Shown here one piece after another: positions 24,701 through 34,900 of a stretch of 64,000 nt of DNA. Made by a program: the position numbers and the translations under genes. The notes under the pieces are model-generated. The model was not told the DNA's origin and made no database searches. It worked only from the letters and a program-made list of their open reading frames with translations. The stretch covers positions 372,001-436,000 of the forward strand of contig NZ_JBODSD010000003.1 in the NCBI RefSeq assembly GCF_050632745.1. Direction: 5' to 3'. Position 1 is the first letter of the stretch. The number at the start of each line of letters is the position of its first letter. The stretch is from Mumia sp050632745 (GTDB taxonomy: Bacteria; Actinomycetota; Actinomycetes; Propionibacteriales; Nocardioidaceae).

Positions 24701-25603
24701 TCAGTCGTTGCCGTAGTCGTAGTCGATGTAGTCATCGACCTGGGCGTAGCGATCTTCGAGATCTTCGCTGGTGGTGCGAATGTACTGCTGTTCGATTCCA
24801 GCGGCGGCGATCTCGGCGGTGTCCTCGAGGTGTAGCCCGCACACCGGGCAACTGAGATCAGTGGCGATCCAGATCGTCTCTCGGGTGACCGAGTCACCAT
24901 CGATTTGCTCGGATCCAGATCTCACTTGCTCGACAGTCAAGGAGATTTTTGTGCTGCAAGCTGGGCAGTTGACCTGCTCCTCGTCATCTGTCCACGGGAA
25001 CAGGTTCAGCGCGGAAGGAGTCCGCTGTTGAATCTCGGCGGGTTTGAGGTTGACCATGATGTGCTTGCCGTTCTTGATCTTCTCGTCGACGACATGCTTT
25101 GTCTTTGCGTCCTGTTCGTCGACGAGCGCTTGGCCTTGGGTTTCGATCTCCTCGGTGATGAGGTCGGCAACCTCAATGCCTAGGTGTTCGCATAAAACGT
25201 CCGCAACACGAAGGAATCGAGGTAGCCAAGCGCTGGTCGGCACATTTGCGAGTGCAGCGTCGCCCGTGTGGAGCTCGGCGTTGCGCATGTTGATGAGGAA
25301 GGTGGCGTCCTTCTCCCGATCGGGATCGAAGCCGCTGACAACCTGTCGGAGTCGTGCCAAGACAGTGTGAGTGGGCACTGACTTGGGATCCTTGGATATC
25401 GGGATGCCATTGGCATGAAGAATCGCGTCACCGTCGAGAGCAGCGAGCATGCTGGGGTGCACCTTCGCCAAGGGTGCGCGCAGGAGGAACTCCAGCCCCA
25501 GCACCATCCAGAGGGCGAGCTCGTCGTCGTCGACACTTGGGTGCTTCGCTGCCCGCTCGAAGTAGACCTGCGCTTTGCCAAGCATGCTGTCGTAGTCCCA
25601 CAT
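24701..25603 (-). CDS. HEPN-like protein with C-terminal zinc ribbon
   Basis: 300 residues, unnamed family. The N-terminal helical part (about 1-140; YFERAAK, ELALWMVLGLEFLLRAPLAK) ends in NMRNAELHTGD. This carries Arg107-x4-His112, the R-x4-6-H signature of HEPN ribonuclease domains. A middle region follows (KHIMVNLKPAEIQQRTPSAL), then two Cys-x-x-Cys pairs, CPACSTK and CPVCGL, forming a zinc ribbon, and an acidic tail. The ATG lies one base after the stop of the TauD-like gene, so both are co-transcribed. HEPN proteins in such settings are often RNases or toxins in defence; here that is inference. Confidence 0.55.
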   Translation of the reverse strand: MWDYDSMLGKAQVYFERAAKHPSVDDDELALWMVLGLEFLLRAPLAKVHPSMLAALDGDAILHANGIPISKDPKSVPTHTVLARLRQVVSGFDPDREKDATFLINMRNAELHTGDAALANVPTSAWLPRFLRVADVLCEHLGIEVADLITEEIETQGQALVDEQDAKTKHVVDEKIKNGKHIMVNLKPAEIQQRTPSALNLFPWTDDEEQVNCPACSTKISLTVEQVRSGSEQIDGDSVTRETIWIATDLSCPVCGLHLEDTAEIAAAGIEQQYIRTTSEDLEDRYAQVDDYIDYDYGND

Positions 25604-25604
25604 G

Positions 25605-26195
25605 TCAGTTGTCCTGGATGTAGTAGCGAGTAAGAGTTCGTTCGATCCCGGCTGTCACTTGCGGACGCCGGTGAAGCATCTGGTGGTTGTCGATGATCGC
25701 ACTGCGCCCAGGGGTCCAACTGATGTGAGCGGTGGCTGCGGTGTTCTCTACGTCGGCAAGGAGCGCGCTTCGAGTAGGTAGAGCGATGCGAGGGTCCCAC
25801 CTCAGACGGTGCCCATGCGCTTCCCTCACGGCTGCGGGAAGGTATCGGACTGCGCCGCGGCGATCACGGACTTGTAGAGTCGCGCTACGCAGTTTCTTCA
25901 TCAAGGCGGGGCCTGGCCGCAGGACTTCCGTCCTCGTGTCTTCCCGGACTGCGATTGCTGTAAGCACGAACCATCTCGGTGGATCGAGCGAAACGGCGCC
26001 ATCTGTGTGCCAAGGAAACTGTTGGTAACCGTATACGTCGGAATGTGACCAGCCCATGCCTGACGCTCGAGCCGTTAGAACTTCGACGGGACTGCTTCGC
26101 CCGAGCGACTTGCTGATCTCTTCGAGTTCGTCGTGGCCGTCGACGACAGCGAAGCCTTCTTGTTCGAGCGCCTCGCGCCACCACGTTTGAGTCAT
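25605..26195 (-). CDS. TauD/TfdA-like Fe(II)/2-oxoglutarate oxygenase
   Basis: 196 residues, shorter than classical TauD (about 280). The iron site is visible: FPWHTDGAVSLDPPRW gives His63 and Asp65, and SAIIDNHQMLHRRP gives the distal His175 and the 2-oxoglutarate-binding Arg. The N-terminus WWREALEQEGFAVVDG fits the family. The substrate is unknown; small TauD-like enzymes may hydroxylate amino acids or modify macromolecules. It is followed after one base by the HEPN-zinc-ribbon gene, an unusual pairing. The start ATG at 26195 has no strong ribosome site. Confidence 0.7.
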   Translation of the reverse strand: MTQTWWREALEQEGFAVVDGHDELEEISKSLGRSSPVEVLTARASGMGWSHSDVYGYQQFPWHTDGAVSLDPPRWFVLTAIAVREDTRTEVLRPGPALMKKLRSATLQVRDRRGAVRYLPAAVREAHGHRLRWDPRIALPTRSALLADVENTAATAHISWTPGRSAIIDNHQMLHRRPQVTAGIERTLTRYYIQDN

Positions 26196-26387
26196 CGCCG
26201 CCGAGTCTAAGTAGTGCCGCTGCTCACGGGGGCTCGCGCCTGGCCAATTGGTTGGCGTCGCTCCGTCCCGAATCCATCACCGCCCCATCTTGAGGCGCGT
26301 CACTCCGCCGCGTATGAACGCGATCTCCAGTGGCACAGTTGCAGATATGCGGGCACGCCCATTGCCGGTGATGGGAGGCTGCACTCC

Positions 26388-27041
26388 GTGACTGTTCAGA
26401 TGCTGCTCAAGGCGGCCCTTCGAGACCGGCTCGGACCCAGCGCACGCCGGCATGGGTTCAAGGGCTCGGCACCGACTTGGCGCAAGCAGAATGCCGACGG
26501 CGACTGGGGGATCGTTAACCTGCAGTCGTCGTCTTGGAGTTCAGCCGACCGCCTCCCCTGCATCATCAACGTGGCAGTGGCGCCCGAGCCCTGGCTCCGC
26601 TGGAACAGGCAACTTCTCGGCGACTCAATGCCGAAGAATGTCACCGAGTCCTTGGGCCTCTACCGTGATCGGCTCCACCCGACAGGCACGCCGGAAGGAA
26701 GCGACCGTTGGTGGGAGGTCACAGACGCCGACTCGGCTGTGGCGGCCGCTGAGGACATGATTGACCAGCTCGAAACGAAGGGCTGGCCTCTACTTGACAG
26801 CCTGCTTGAGCCAGGCGCCATGCTCGGGCAGGTCCGGTCGGGAAGTCTCGGGGACATGAAGCGCTCGAATCTGGGCGCCTTCTTCGCCCGCGCGGAGGCA
26901 CTCCTACTCATGGACGGCGGCCTGAGCGCCGAACTCGACGAGTGTCTCGAGCATGCGCTGCGAGAAGCTATGCCAAGCCAACGGGAGAACGCGCTTCTGT
27001 TCGATCGGTGGGTGCGCGAAGAGGCAGGGGGATCCGCGTAA
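26388..27041 (+). CDS. DUF4304 family protein
   Basis: 217 residues. The N-terminus VTVQMLLKAALRDRLGPSAR, HGFKGSAPTWRKQNADGDWG and IVNLQSSSW match the DUF4304 pattern. The C-terminal half is helical and ends with ENALLFDRWVREEAGG. The function of the family is unknown. The GTG at 26388 is chosen because GGGAGG lies 9 bases upstream and homology begins there; the frame opens at 26214 but that part is not conserved. It probably belongs to the accessory island. Confidence 0.65.
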   Translation: MTVQMLLKAALRDRLGPSARRHGFKGSAPTWRKQNADGDWGIVNLQSSSWSSADRLPCIINVAVAPEPWLRWNRQLLGDSMPKNVTESLGLYRDRLHPTGTPEGSDRWWEVTDADSAVAAAEDMIDQLETKGWPLLDSLLEPGAMLGQVRSGSLGDMKRSNLGAFFARAEALLLMDGGLSAELDECLEHALREAMPSQRENALLFDRWVREEAGGSA

Positions 27042-27117
27042 CCTGTCGCTCTCGCAGCGGTCGCTGCGGCGCCTGACCCGGTCCAATGCACTCCCATGGG
27101 CGCGTCGTCCGCCGCGA

Positions 27118-27444
27118 ATGACCGTCGTCCGGTGCGTCCACCCCACAAACTCGCGGCGTGGGATTCCGATCCCGAGCGCAGGCATGGAGATCAACGACGC
27201 ATTGTGTGTGCTCGTCCCCGAGCCGTGGAACCCGCACGACCGCAACGCAGTCGCTGTCGCCATCGACGGGCATCAGGTCGGGCACCTGCCCGCGACCCTC
27301 GCTCAGGACTACGCCGATCCCCTCGCCGCGGTTGCACGCGGTGGCTTCCTTGTCACGGGCACTGCGCGCATCTGGGCGAAGGACGACGCAGGAGTGGTTC
27401 GCGCCCGAGTCACCATTCTCATCCCGGAGGCGGCGGAGTTGTAG
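27118..27444 (+). CDS. HIRAN-like domain protein
   Basis: 108 residues. EPWNPHDRNAVAVAIDGHQV, GHLPATLAQDYADPLAA and a closing ARVTILIPEA match the HIRAN domain. HIRAN domains bind DNA ends or stalled forks when fused to helicases. Here it stands alone, with an upstream strand MTVVRCVHPTNSRRG. The ATG at 27118 is chosen; the frame extends to 26953 within the previous gene. The 3' end overlaps the convergent VanZ gene by 26 bp. It could be a detached domain of a larger lost protein. Confidence 0.5.
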   Translation: MTVVRCVHPTNSRRGIPIPSAGMEINDALCVLVPEPWNPHDRNAVAVAIDGHQVGHLPATLAQDYADPLAAVARGGFLVTGTARIWAKDDAGVVRARVTILIPEAAEL

Positions 27445-28072
27445 GCAATCGTCGATTTTCGAGCGCTTGATCCCCGCCGGCCGCAGCGGCCGGTCGCCGC
27501 GATCCGCGCCACCACCGGCGCGACGCGAGCGCGGCGAGCCCGGCACCGGCCGTGTTGAGCAGGACGTCGTCGACGGACGACACCCGTCCCACGTGCAGCG
27601 CGTACTGCGTGGTCTCGATGAGCACCGAGCACGCCGCCGCCAGAACGAGGACGCGTGGGAGCGATGCCAGCCGCGCGAACCGCAGCGGCCCGAAGTAGCC
27701 GAGCGCCGCGAGCACGAGGAGGTTCCCGACGACTTGGTACGGCGGCATGCTGACGAGGTCACGCAGCGGCACTAGGCTCAGGCTCCCGTGATCGGTTCTC
27801 TCCTTGCTGGCCGGCAATAGAGTGAGCCACACCCACGGCAGAGTTCCGCAGACGAGGCCGACCTCGGCCACCGACGCACGCCAGGCCGTCCGCGTGGTGA
27901 TCCCCGCGCGGGTCCGCCACCACGCGAGCGCCCCCACGATCAGCGCCGCAAGGGGCAGCGCCGCCAGCGCAACCAGGCCGGCGGTCTCGTACCGATTGAT
28001 CCAGTCGTGCGGGCCGGGGCCGTTGATGATCACGCCGTGCCCGGGCGCAGGCAGCGGCGTCGGGTCGCTCAC
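27419..28072 (-). CDS. VanZ-like membrane protein
   Basis: 217 residues with about five membrane helices (for example TAGLVALAALPLAALIVGAL and LVVLAALGYFGP). It shows the VanZ-family signature SVLIETTQYALHVGRVSSVD followed by DVLLNTAGAGLAAL. VanZ proteins influence resistance to cell-wall glycopeptides or related stress. The GTG at 28072 overlaps the stop of the upstream carboxypeptidase gene (GTGA), so the two are co-translated. The C-terminal tail is Pro/Arg-rich and not conserved. Confidence 0.8.
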   Translation of the reverse strand: MSDPTPLPAPGHGVIINGPGPHDWINRYETAGLVALAALPLAALIVGALAWWRTRAGITTRTAWRASVAEVGLVCGTLPWVWLTLLPASKERTDHGSLSLVPLRDLVSMPPYQVVGNLLVLAALGYFGPLRFARLASLPRVLVLAAACSVLIETTQYALHVGRVSSVDDVLLNTAGAGLAALASRRWWRGSRRPAAAAGGDQALENRRLPTTPPPPG

Positions 28073-28734
28073 TGCTGCATCCTCGGGTCGTCGGTCGGGT
28101 CGGCGTACGTCGTCGGGCACCCGTCAACGGCGGCGCTGCCCCGGCGCTCGAAGTGCCACGGCTCGTTGTCATACACCTGGCACAACCCGAACGACGCACC
28201 GTGCTCGGCGAGCCATGCTGCTGCCGACGACGGCCCGATGTCGACCGCCTTCCCGGCTTCGTGAACTGAGGTGCCGGGGCGAGCGACCCATCGTGCGGCG
28301 TCGGCATCCGACCCGTACGTCGCAACTGCTTCCTTGAACAGCCGCTCTTGGTAGCCCGACGAGCGCCACCCGCTGTTGAGCTCGAGCTCGACTCCCACGT
28401 CCGCGGCGTCGGTTGCGGCCCTGCGCAGGGAGGCGAGCAGTTTTGCGTTGAGGTTCACCACCGCAGGGATGTCGGCGAAGACCGTGGTGCCGTCAGGGAC
28501 CTGGCCGTCCGCGAGGCCGTTCGCGCGGGCCGAACGTCGCGCGGGCACCGCCCCGGGCACGTTCGCGCGAAGGCGCTCGACCACGCTCGGCGATTCCGAC
28601 GAGGGCGACGGCGCAGCGGAGCTCGTACTGCAACCGGCAAGCCCCACGAGCATCGCTGCGGCGGCGAACAAGGCAGCGAGGACAGCCGGCCGCGTGCGCC
28701 GTACCGGTGTTGCTCGTGACTGGTTTCGACACAT
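28069..28734 (-). CDS. VanY-like D-alanyl-D-alanine carboxypeptidase lipoprotein (M15B)
   Basis: 221 residues. A basic N-terminus is followed by a hydrophobic signal and lipobox LAGC (AMLVGLAGCS), so it should be anchored outside the membrane. The M15B zinc site is intact: SVHEAGKAVDIG (His and Asp) and EPWHFER (Glu and His), with NSGWRSSGYQ upstream. It trims the terminal D-Ala of peptidoglycan stems. It is coupled to the VanZ-like gene, an arrangement recalling glycopeptide-resistance accessory genes, but no vanHAX or two-component genes are in the window. Confidence 0.85.
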   Translation of the reverse strand: MCRNQSRATPVRRTRPAVLAALFAAAAMLVGLAGCSTSSAAPSPSSESPSVVERLRANVPGAVPARRSARANGLADGQVPDGTTVFADIPAVVNLNAKLLASLRRAATDAADVGVELELNSGWRSSGYQERLFKEAVATYGSDADAARWVARPGTSVHEAGKAVDIGPSSAAAWLAEHGASFGLCQVYDNEPWHFERRGSAAVDGCPTTYADPTDDPRMQQ

Positions 28735-28949
28735 GCCATCAGTTCACGAGACAGGGTGTTGCCAGCGCGTATGCGGTTTTCGATATGCCGACGATAGGCG
28801 CCCATCGCCGGCGAGTAGTTCAGGCCTGCCACAAACTCACCCCCCGCTGAACCCACGCTCTCGTACGGTCGTCCAACGCCCAGCCCCTCGGGGGAAGGGC
28901 TGGGCTCCAATCCGTACTCGGCGGATCACACACACGGGGGAACACCAGG

Positions 28950-31900
28950 ATGCTTCGCGCTGCGCGCACGGCTGCGCTCATGCTCGCCACCACGACCGCT
29001 GTCGTCGCCGGCACACTCGCGGCAACAACGGCGCCGGCCGCCGCGGCGAGCCCGTACGTCGTCACGTCCGCCGCTGACTACGCCGACGCGACTCCAGGCG
29101 ACGGCCAGTGCCGTACGAGCGCAGCGACCGGAGCGGTCTGCACCCTGCGCGCCGCGATCCAGGAGGCCAACGCCGGCGGCGGAGCGGACACGATCCGCTT
29201 CGCCATCGGCTCCGGCCCCGTGACGATCTCGCCGACCTCCGAGCTCCCCCAGATCACCGAGCCGGTGACGATCGACGGGTTCAGCCAGCCCGGCGCCGGC
29301 AGCACCCCGATCGTGCACCTGGCCGGTGACACCGTCGGCGTGAACGGCGACGGCCTGCGTCTCGCCGCCGGCACGAGCTCGGTCTCCGGCCTGGTCTTCA
29401 GCAAGTTCGACGTCGCGATCTTCATCTCCGGCCCGGGCGGCAACCTCGTCACCGGCAACTACGTCGGGCTGGCCCCGGACGGGACGGTCGGGCGAGGCAA
29501 CACCTTCGGGATCGTGATCGACAAGTCCCCCGACAACGTCATCGGCATGTCCACCAGCCCCAACGTGATCTCCGGCAACGCCCAGGCCGGCATCACCGTC
29601 AGCGGCGCCGCCGCGAAGGACAACCAGATCGCCGGCAACCGCATCGGCACCAACGCCGCGGGGACCGCGACCGTCGCGAACCTCCTCGGCATCAGCCTCC
29701 TCTCCGGCGCCCTCGACACCCGCATCGGCGGCACCACCGACGCCGACGGCAACGTCGTCTCCGGCAACGTCACCCACGGCATCGAGGTTGCGGGCGCGGC
29801 CAAGGGCACCGTCATCTCGCGCAACCGCATCGGCGTCAACGCGGCCGGGACGGGCAAGCTCGCCAACGGGCACCAGGGCATCGCCGCGATCACCGCTGCC
29901 AAGACGACCATCCAGGGCAACGTCATCTCCGGCAACGGCGAGACCGGCATCTGGGCGAGCGGCATCGCGGGCTCGGACCCCCACGTGATCGCCGACAACC
30001 TGGTCGGCACGAACGCGGCCGGCACCGCGGCGATCGGCAACACCTCCGACGGGATCCGCATCTCGGGGCCGAGCGACTTCAGCGCCCCACCGGCGTACGC
30101 GAAGATCACCGGCAACACCGTCTCCGGCAACGGGCGCGACGGCATCCGTACGGGCGACAGCAGCTACAACGACATCAGTGGCAACACCGTCGGCCTCGCG
30201 AAGGGCGCGACCACGACCCGGATCGGCAACAAGGGCGTCGGCATCCTCCTCGTCCACGACCGGCGGTCGTCCGTCCGCACCAACGTCGTGTCCGGCAACG
30301 ACGGCGGCGGCATCTTCGCGGTCGGGGGCCAGGCGGGCAATCCGCTCGAGGTCATCGGCAACAAGGCCGGCACCGACGGCACGGGCGTCTGGGCGGTGCC
30401 GAACAAGAACGCCGGCATCAAGCTCACCGCCGACGCGGCCGCGCCGACCTCGGGCGCGTACGGGGAGGTCCGCAGCAACCTCGTCTCCGGCAACGACGGC
30501 GACGGCATCGTGGTCGCGCACGGCGTCGCCGCGAGCACCGTCACCGACAACACCGTCGGCGCCAACCTCGCCAAGACCGGCGCCGTCCGCAACCAGGGCG
30601 TCGGCATCTGGGTCGAGAAGGGCATGGGCCACGACGTCGGCACCCCGGGCCACGGCAACCTCGTGGTCGCCAACAGCAACGGCATCCTCGTACGAGGTGC
30701 TTCGAACGTCACCGTCGCCGCGAACACCATCGGCGTCCTCCCCGGCGGCGGCAACGCGCCCAACCGCAACCAGGGCATCAAGGTCGACGGAGGCGCGTCC
30801 AAGGTGACGATCGGGTTCAAGCCCACCGACACGATCACCGCCGGCAGCTGCACCGCGGCGTGCAACACCATCAGCGCCAACGCAGGAGCCGGCGTCGCGA
30901 TCGAGGGCGACGACGCGACGACCGCCGTCACGGTCCGCGGCAACGTGATCGACAAGAACGTCGGCATCCCGATCGACCTCGGCCCCGCCGACCCGACCCC
31001 GAACGACGCCGCCGATGCCGACACCGGCCCCAACGGCCTGCTCAACTTCCCGGTCGGCGTCTCTGCGTCGTACGACAACGTCAAGACCAAGACGTTCGTC
31101 ACCGGCGTCCTCAGCACCCCGGACCCGAAGGGCGCCGTCGTCGACGTCTACAAGGCCGCGGGCCCCGGGCCGGTCAGCGGCTTCGGCACCGCGAAGGAGT
31201 GGCTCGGCAGGGCGACCCTCCACCCGACCGCGTCCGGTGCGCTCTTCGTCCTCGAGCTGGCCGGCGACCAGACCAAGAACGTCACCTACTCGGCGACCGC
31301 GACGGGCGCCGACGGCTCGACGTCGGAGGTCTCGATGGTCTGTCTCGACACCGACGGCGACGGCACGCTCGACGACGACGGCGACGCGATCTGCGACAGC
31401 TGGGAGACGAGCGGCATCGACTACGACGGCGACAAGGTCGTCGACCTCCCGCTCAACGCCGCGCCGTACAACGCCGACCCGACCAAGCCCGACGTCTACG
31501 TGGACGTCGACTACATGAAGGGCGCGCTCCACGACGACCGTCCGTCCGAGCAGGCGCTCGAGCGGGTCGTCAAGGCGTACGAGTTCGCGCCCGGCGGCGG
31601 CATCGCCCTGCACCTCTCGCCGGGGTCCTCGGCCCGCTCGGACGACGCCGTGGAGCACAGCGGTGACATCAAGGTGCTGGGTCGCGGGTCGGGCGACGAC
31701 GACGACTACTGGGACCTCAAGGACGGCAAGCCGGACGACCTCTGCGACGGCGCGTTCGGGACCAAGGCCGACCGCTCGAGCCCGCGCTGCCATGCGGTGC
31801 TCGGGGCGAAGCGGCTGATCTACCGCTACACGCTGTTCACCCACCGCTTCGACGAGGCCCCCAGGACCTCCGGCGTCGCGGACCTCGGCGGCCAGGACAT

Positions 31901-34900
31901 CCTGATCAGCCTCGGCAGCTGGGACGACGACGTCATCGAGAAGGCCGGCGGCACGCTCAGCCGCTGCGTCACGCTCGAGTGGTGCAAGAGCGAGGTCGAG
32001 GCCGGCACGTTCATGCACGAGCTCGGGCACGCGATGGGGCTGCAGCACGGCGGTAGCGACGACGTGCAGAACAAGCCGAACTACCTCAGCGTCATGAACT
32101 ACACGTTCCAGCTCCTCGGCTCGACGCCCGACCGCCCGCTCGACTACTCGCGGTGGAAGCTCTCGACCCTGTACGAGAACAGCCTCGACGAGGCCGCCGG
32201 GATCGCGGCGAACGAGCCGGCCGCGACGAAGGCCGAGATCTCCAAGCGCTGGTCGGCCACCGCCTTCAGCTGGTACGACGCCGGCAAGGGCGAGTGCGTC
32301 TGGCGCAGCGGGTCGCCGGTCTGGGCCATCGACTGGAACCAGGTCGGGGGCGCGGCGCAGACGGGGATCGGGGCCGGCATCGCGTCCGATGGGCGCGGCG
32401 GCACCGACTGCCTGACCATCGGGTCGAACCCGCTCGAGGGTCACGACGACTGGGCGAACATCCGGTACGACCTGCGCAGCTCGAGCGGATACCGGACCGA
32501 AGGCGTGCCGGCTGCGGTCGCCGCTCGCGCGGGTGCCGAGCGCGCCGGCCAGGATGTGGAGGACGCGGCGGCGCTGTCGTCGCGCTCCGACAGCGACAAC
32601 GACGGCGTCCCGAACGCGACCGACGTGTGCGTGCTCAAGGCTGATCCCGCGCAGAAGGACGAGGACGCCGACGGCATCGGGGACGCCTGCGTGGACGACA
32701 TCAAGGATCGCGACGTGTCGGTCACCGTGACGCCGCCGACAGAGGAGCCGCCGATCGGGTCGCCCGCGACGGTCCGCGTGACCGCGTCGAACTCCTTCCC
32801 GCTCCCCGCGACGGACCTCGCGATCGAGGTGCGCGTGCCCGAGGGCCTGGCGGTCGTCTCGACGACGCCGAGCCTGGGGTCGTACGACGCGGGGTCCGGC
32901 ACCTGGACGATCCCCTCGCTGGCCAAGCGCTCGTCCGCGACGCTCGACCTCGCCGTACGCGCGACGCGAGCCGAGGTGGCCCTCGACGTGGAGGCCGAGG
33001 TGGTCGCCGCCGGCGAGGACGACCGGGACTCAGTGCCGGACAACGCCGATCCGCTCGAGGACGACCTCGCGTCCGCGGCAGTGCGGGCGAAGCTCCTCTA
33101 CACGCTGGAGCCGCTGCCGAAGGACGTCGTCGGCGCGGTCCGCGACGGCGAGACGCTCGCGATGCTGCACCGCGATGCCGCGGGGACGCGTCGGATCACG
33201 CTCGACCACGCGGGCCGTACGACGACGCTCCCGATGGCGTCGGACACCCTCAACGTCGCCGCGGTCAACGCGCACGGCGAGGTCGTGTACTGGATCGGCA
33301 ACGTGTCGTACCTGTGGCGTGACGGGACGTCCGTGCGGCTGCCGGACAACTTCGTCGCCTCGGGGATCAACGACGCCGGCACCGTCGTCGGCCGTTCGTA
33401 CAACAAGGCCGCGACCTGGATCGACGGCACGGTCACGCACCTCGCGGACCTCGCCCCCACCCATCCGGGAGCGGGCGGTGTCGCGACGGCGATCAACGAC
33501 GACGGGCTGATCGTCGGGTACTCGATCTCCCGGTACGGGCGCGAGAACGCGGTCCGCTGGGAGAACGGCGTGATCGACTCGATGGGCATGCCCGACGGTG
33601 ATGCGTCGCTGGCGCTCGCAGTCGGGTCCACCGGTGCGGTCGCCGGTCAGCTGATGGCCCGTCCGCTGCGCATGCAGGGCAACGTCCGCACCACGATCGA
33701 GGAGAGCCCGGGGCGGGCCGAGTCGGTGAACGCGTACGGCGACTTCGTCGGGCGGACACAGGACCTGCGGGCGTTCCTGTACGCGAACGGCAAGGCACGG
33801 AGCCTGGAGTCGCTGCTCGCGCCGGGACAGGACTGGGGGCTGCTGCACGACGCGACGGACATCGCCGACGACGGGTCGATCGTCGGGAGCGGGGAGTATC
33901 GCGGGGAGGTGCGCCTGTTCGTCGCGCGGCCGGGGGTCGGGGCACGGACGGCGGGTCTCGGAGCCGACCCGGGCAGCGTCGACGTCGGGCTGGTCCGGGT
34001 GGGGAGCAGCTCCGGCGCGGAGACAGTGACGCTGACGAACCGGGCGTCCGGGCCGGTCGACGTCGAGGCGCCGCGGATCGAGGGCGCGGCTGCGGCGGAC
34101 TTCGCGGTCGAGGCCGGGTCGCTGCCGCGTACGCTCGCGGCGGGCGAGTCCGCCGAGGTCTCGGTGACGTTCACGCCGAGCGCGCCCGGTGCGCGTACGG
34201 CGACCCTCGTGGTGCCGGCGTCCAGCGGCGACGTGTCCGTCCCGCTGCGGGGCGAGGGCGTGGTCGCGGACGACGCGGCGCCGGTGGTCCGGTGCGCGAC
34301 ACCATCGACGGCGTGGTCCCGCGTCGACGCCGCCGTCTCGTGCACGGCGACCGACGGCGGGAGCGGCCTCGCGAACGTCGCCGACGCTGCGTTCGTGCTG
34401 CGGACCTCCGTGCCCGCAGGGACCGCGAACGCGAATGCGGCGACCAGCACACGGCGCGTCTGCGACAAGGCTGGCAACTGCGCCACGGCCGGACCCGTAC
34501 GCGGGCTGCGCGTCGACAAGCGCGCACCCGCCGCCAAGGCCACCCGCGGCGCGGCCGTGACGCTCGACGGTCGGGCCGTCGTACGGCTCACGGGATCCGA
34601 CGTCGGGTCCGGGGTGGCGTCGTACGACACCCGCGTCCGTACGGTCGCCCGTTCGGGAGCGACGTCCGGCTGGTCCGTGCCGAAGGGCTGGGCGGCGTCG
34701 CGGACGACGACGCTCACGCGTGCCGTGGCGGCCGGGACGGCGGCGTGCTTCTCGACGCGGTCGCGTGACCGCGCGGGCAACGTGTCGGGGTGGAGCCCGC
34801 AGGTGTGCACGAGCGCCCCGTACGACGACCGTGCCCTGAAGGCGTCGGCCGGGTGGAAGCGGACCAAGGGCGCGGCGTACCTCCAGCGCACGATCTCCAC

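Noticed and set aside
28926..32444. A 1172-codon minus-strand frame
   Set aside because: It is a shadow of the beta-helix protein gene with repetitive low-complexity composition.
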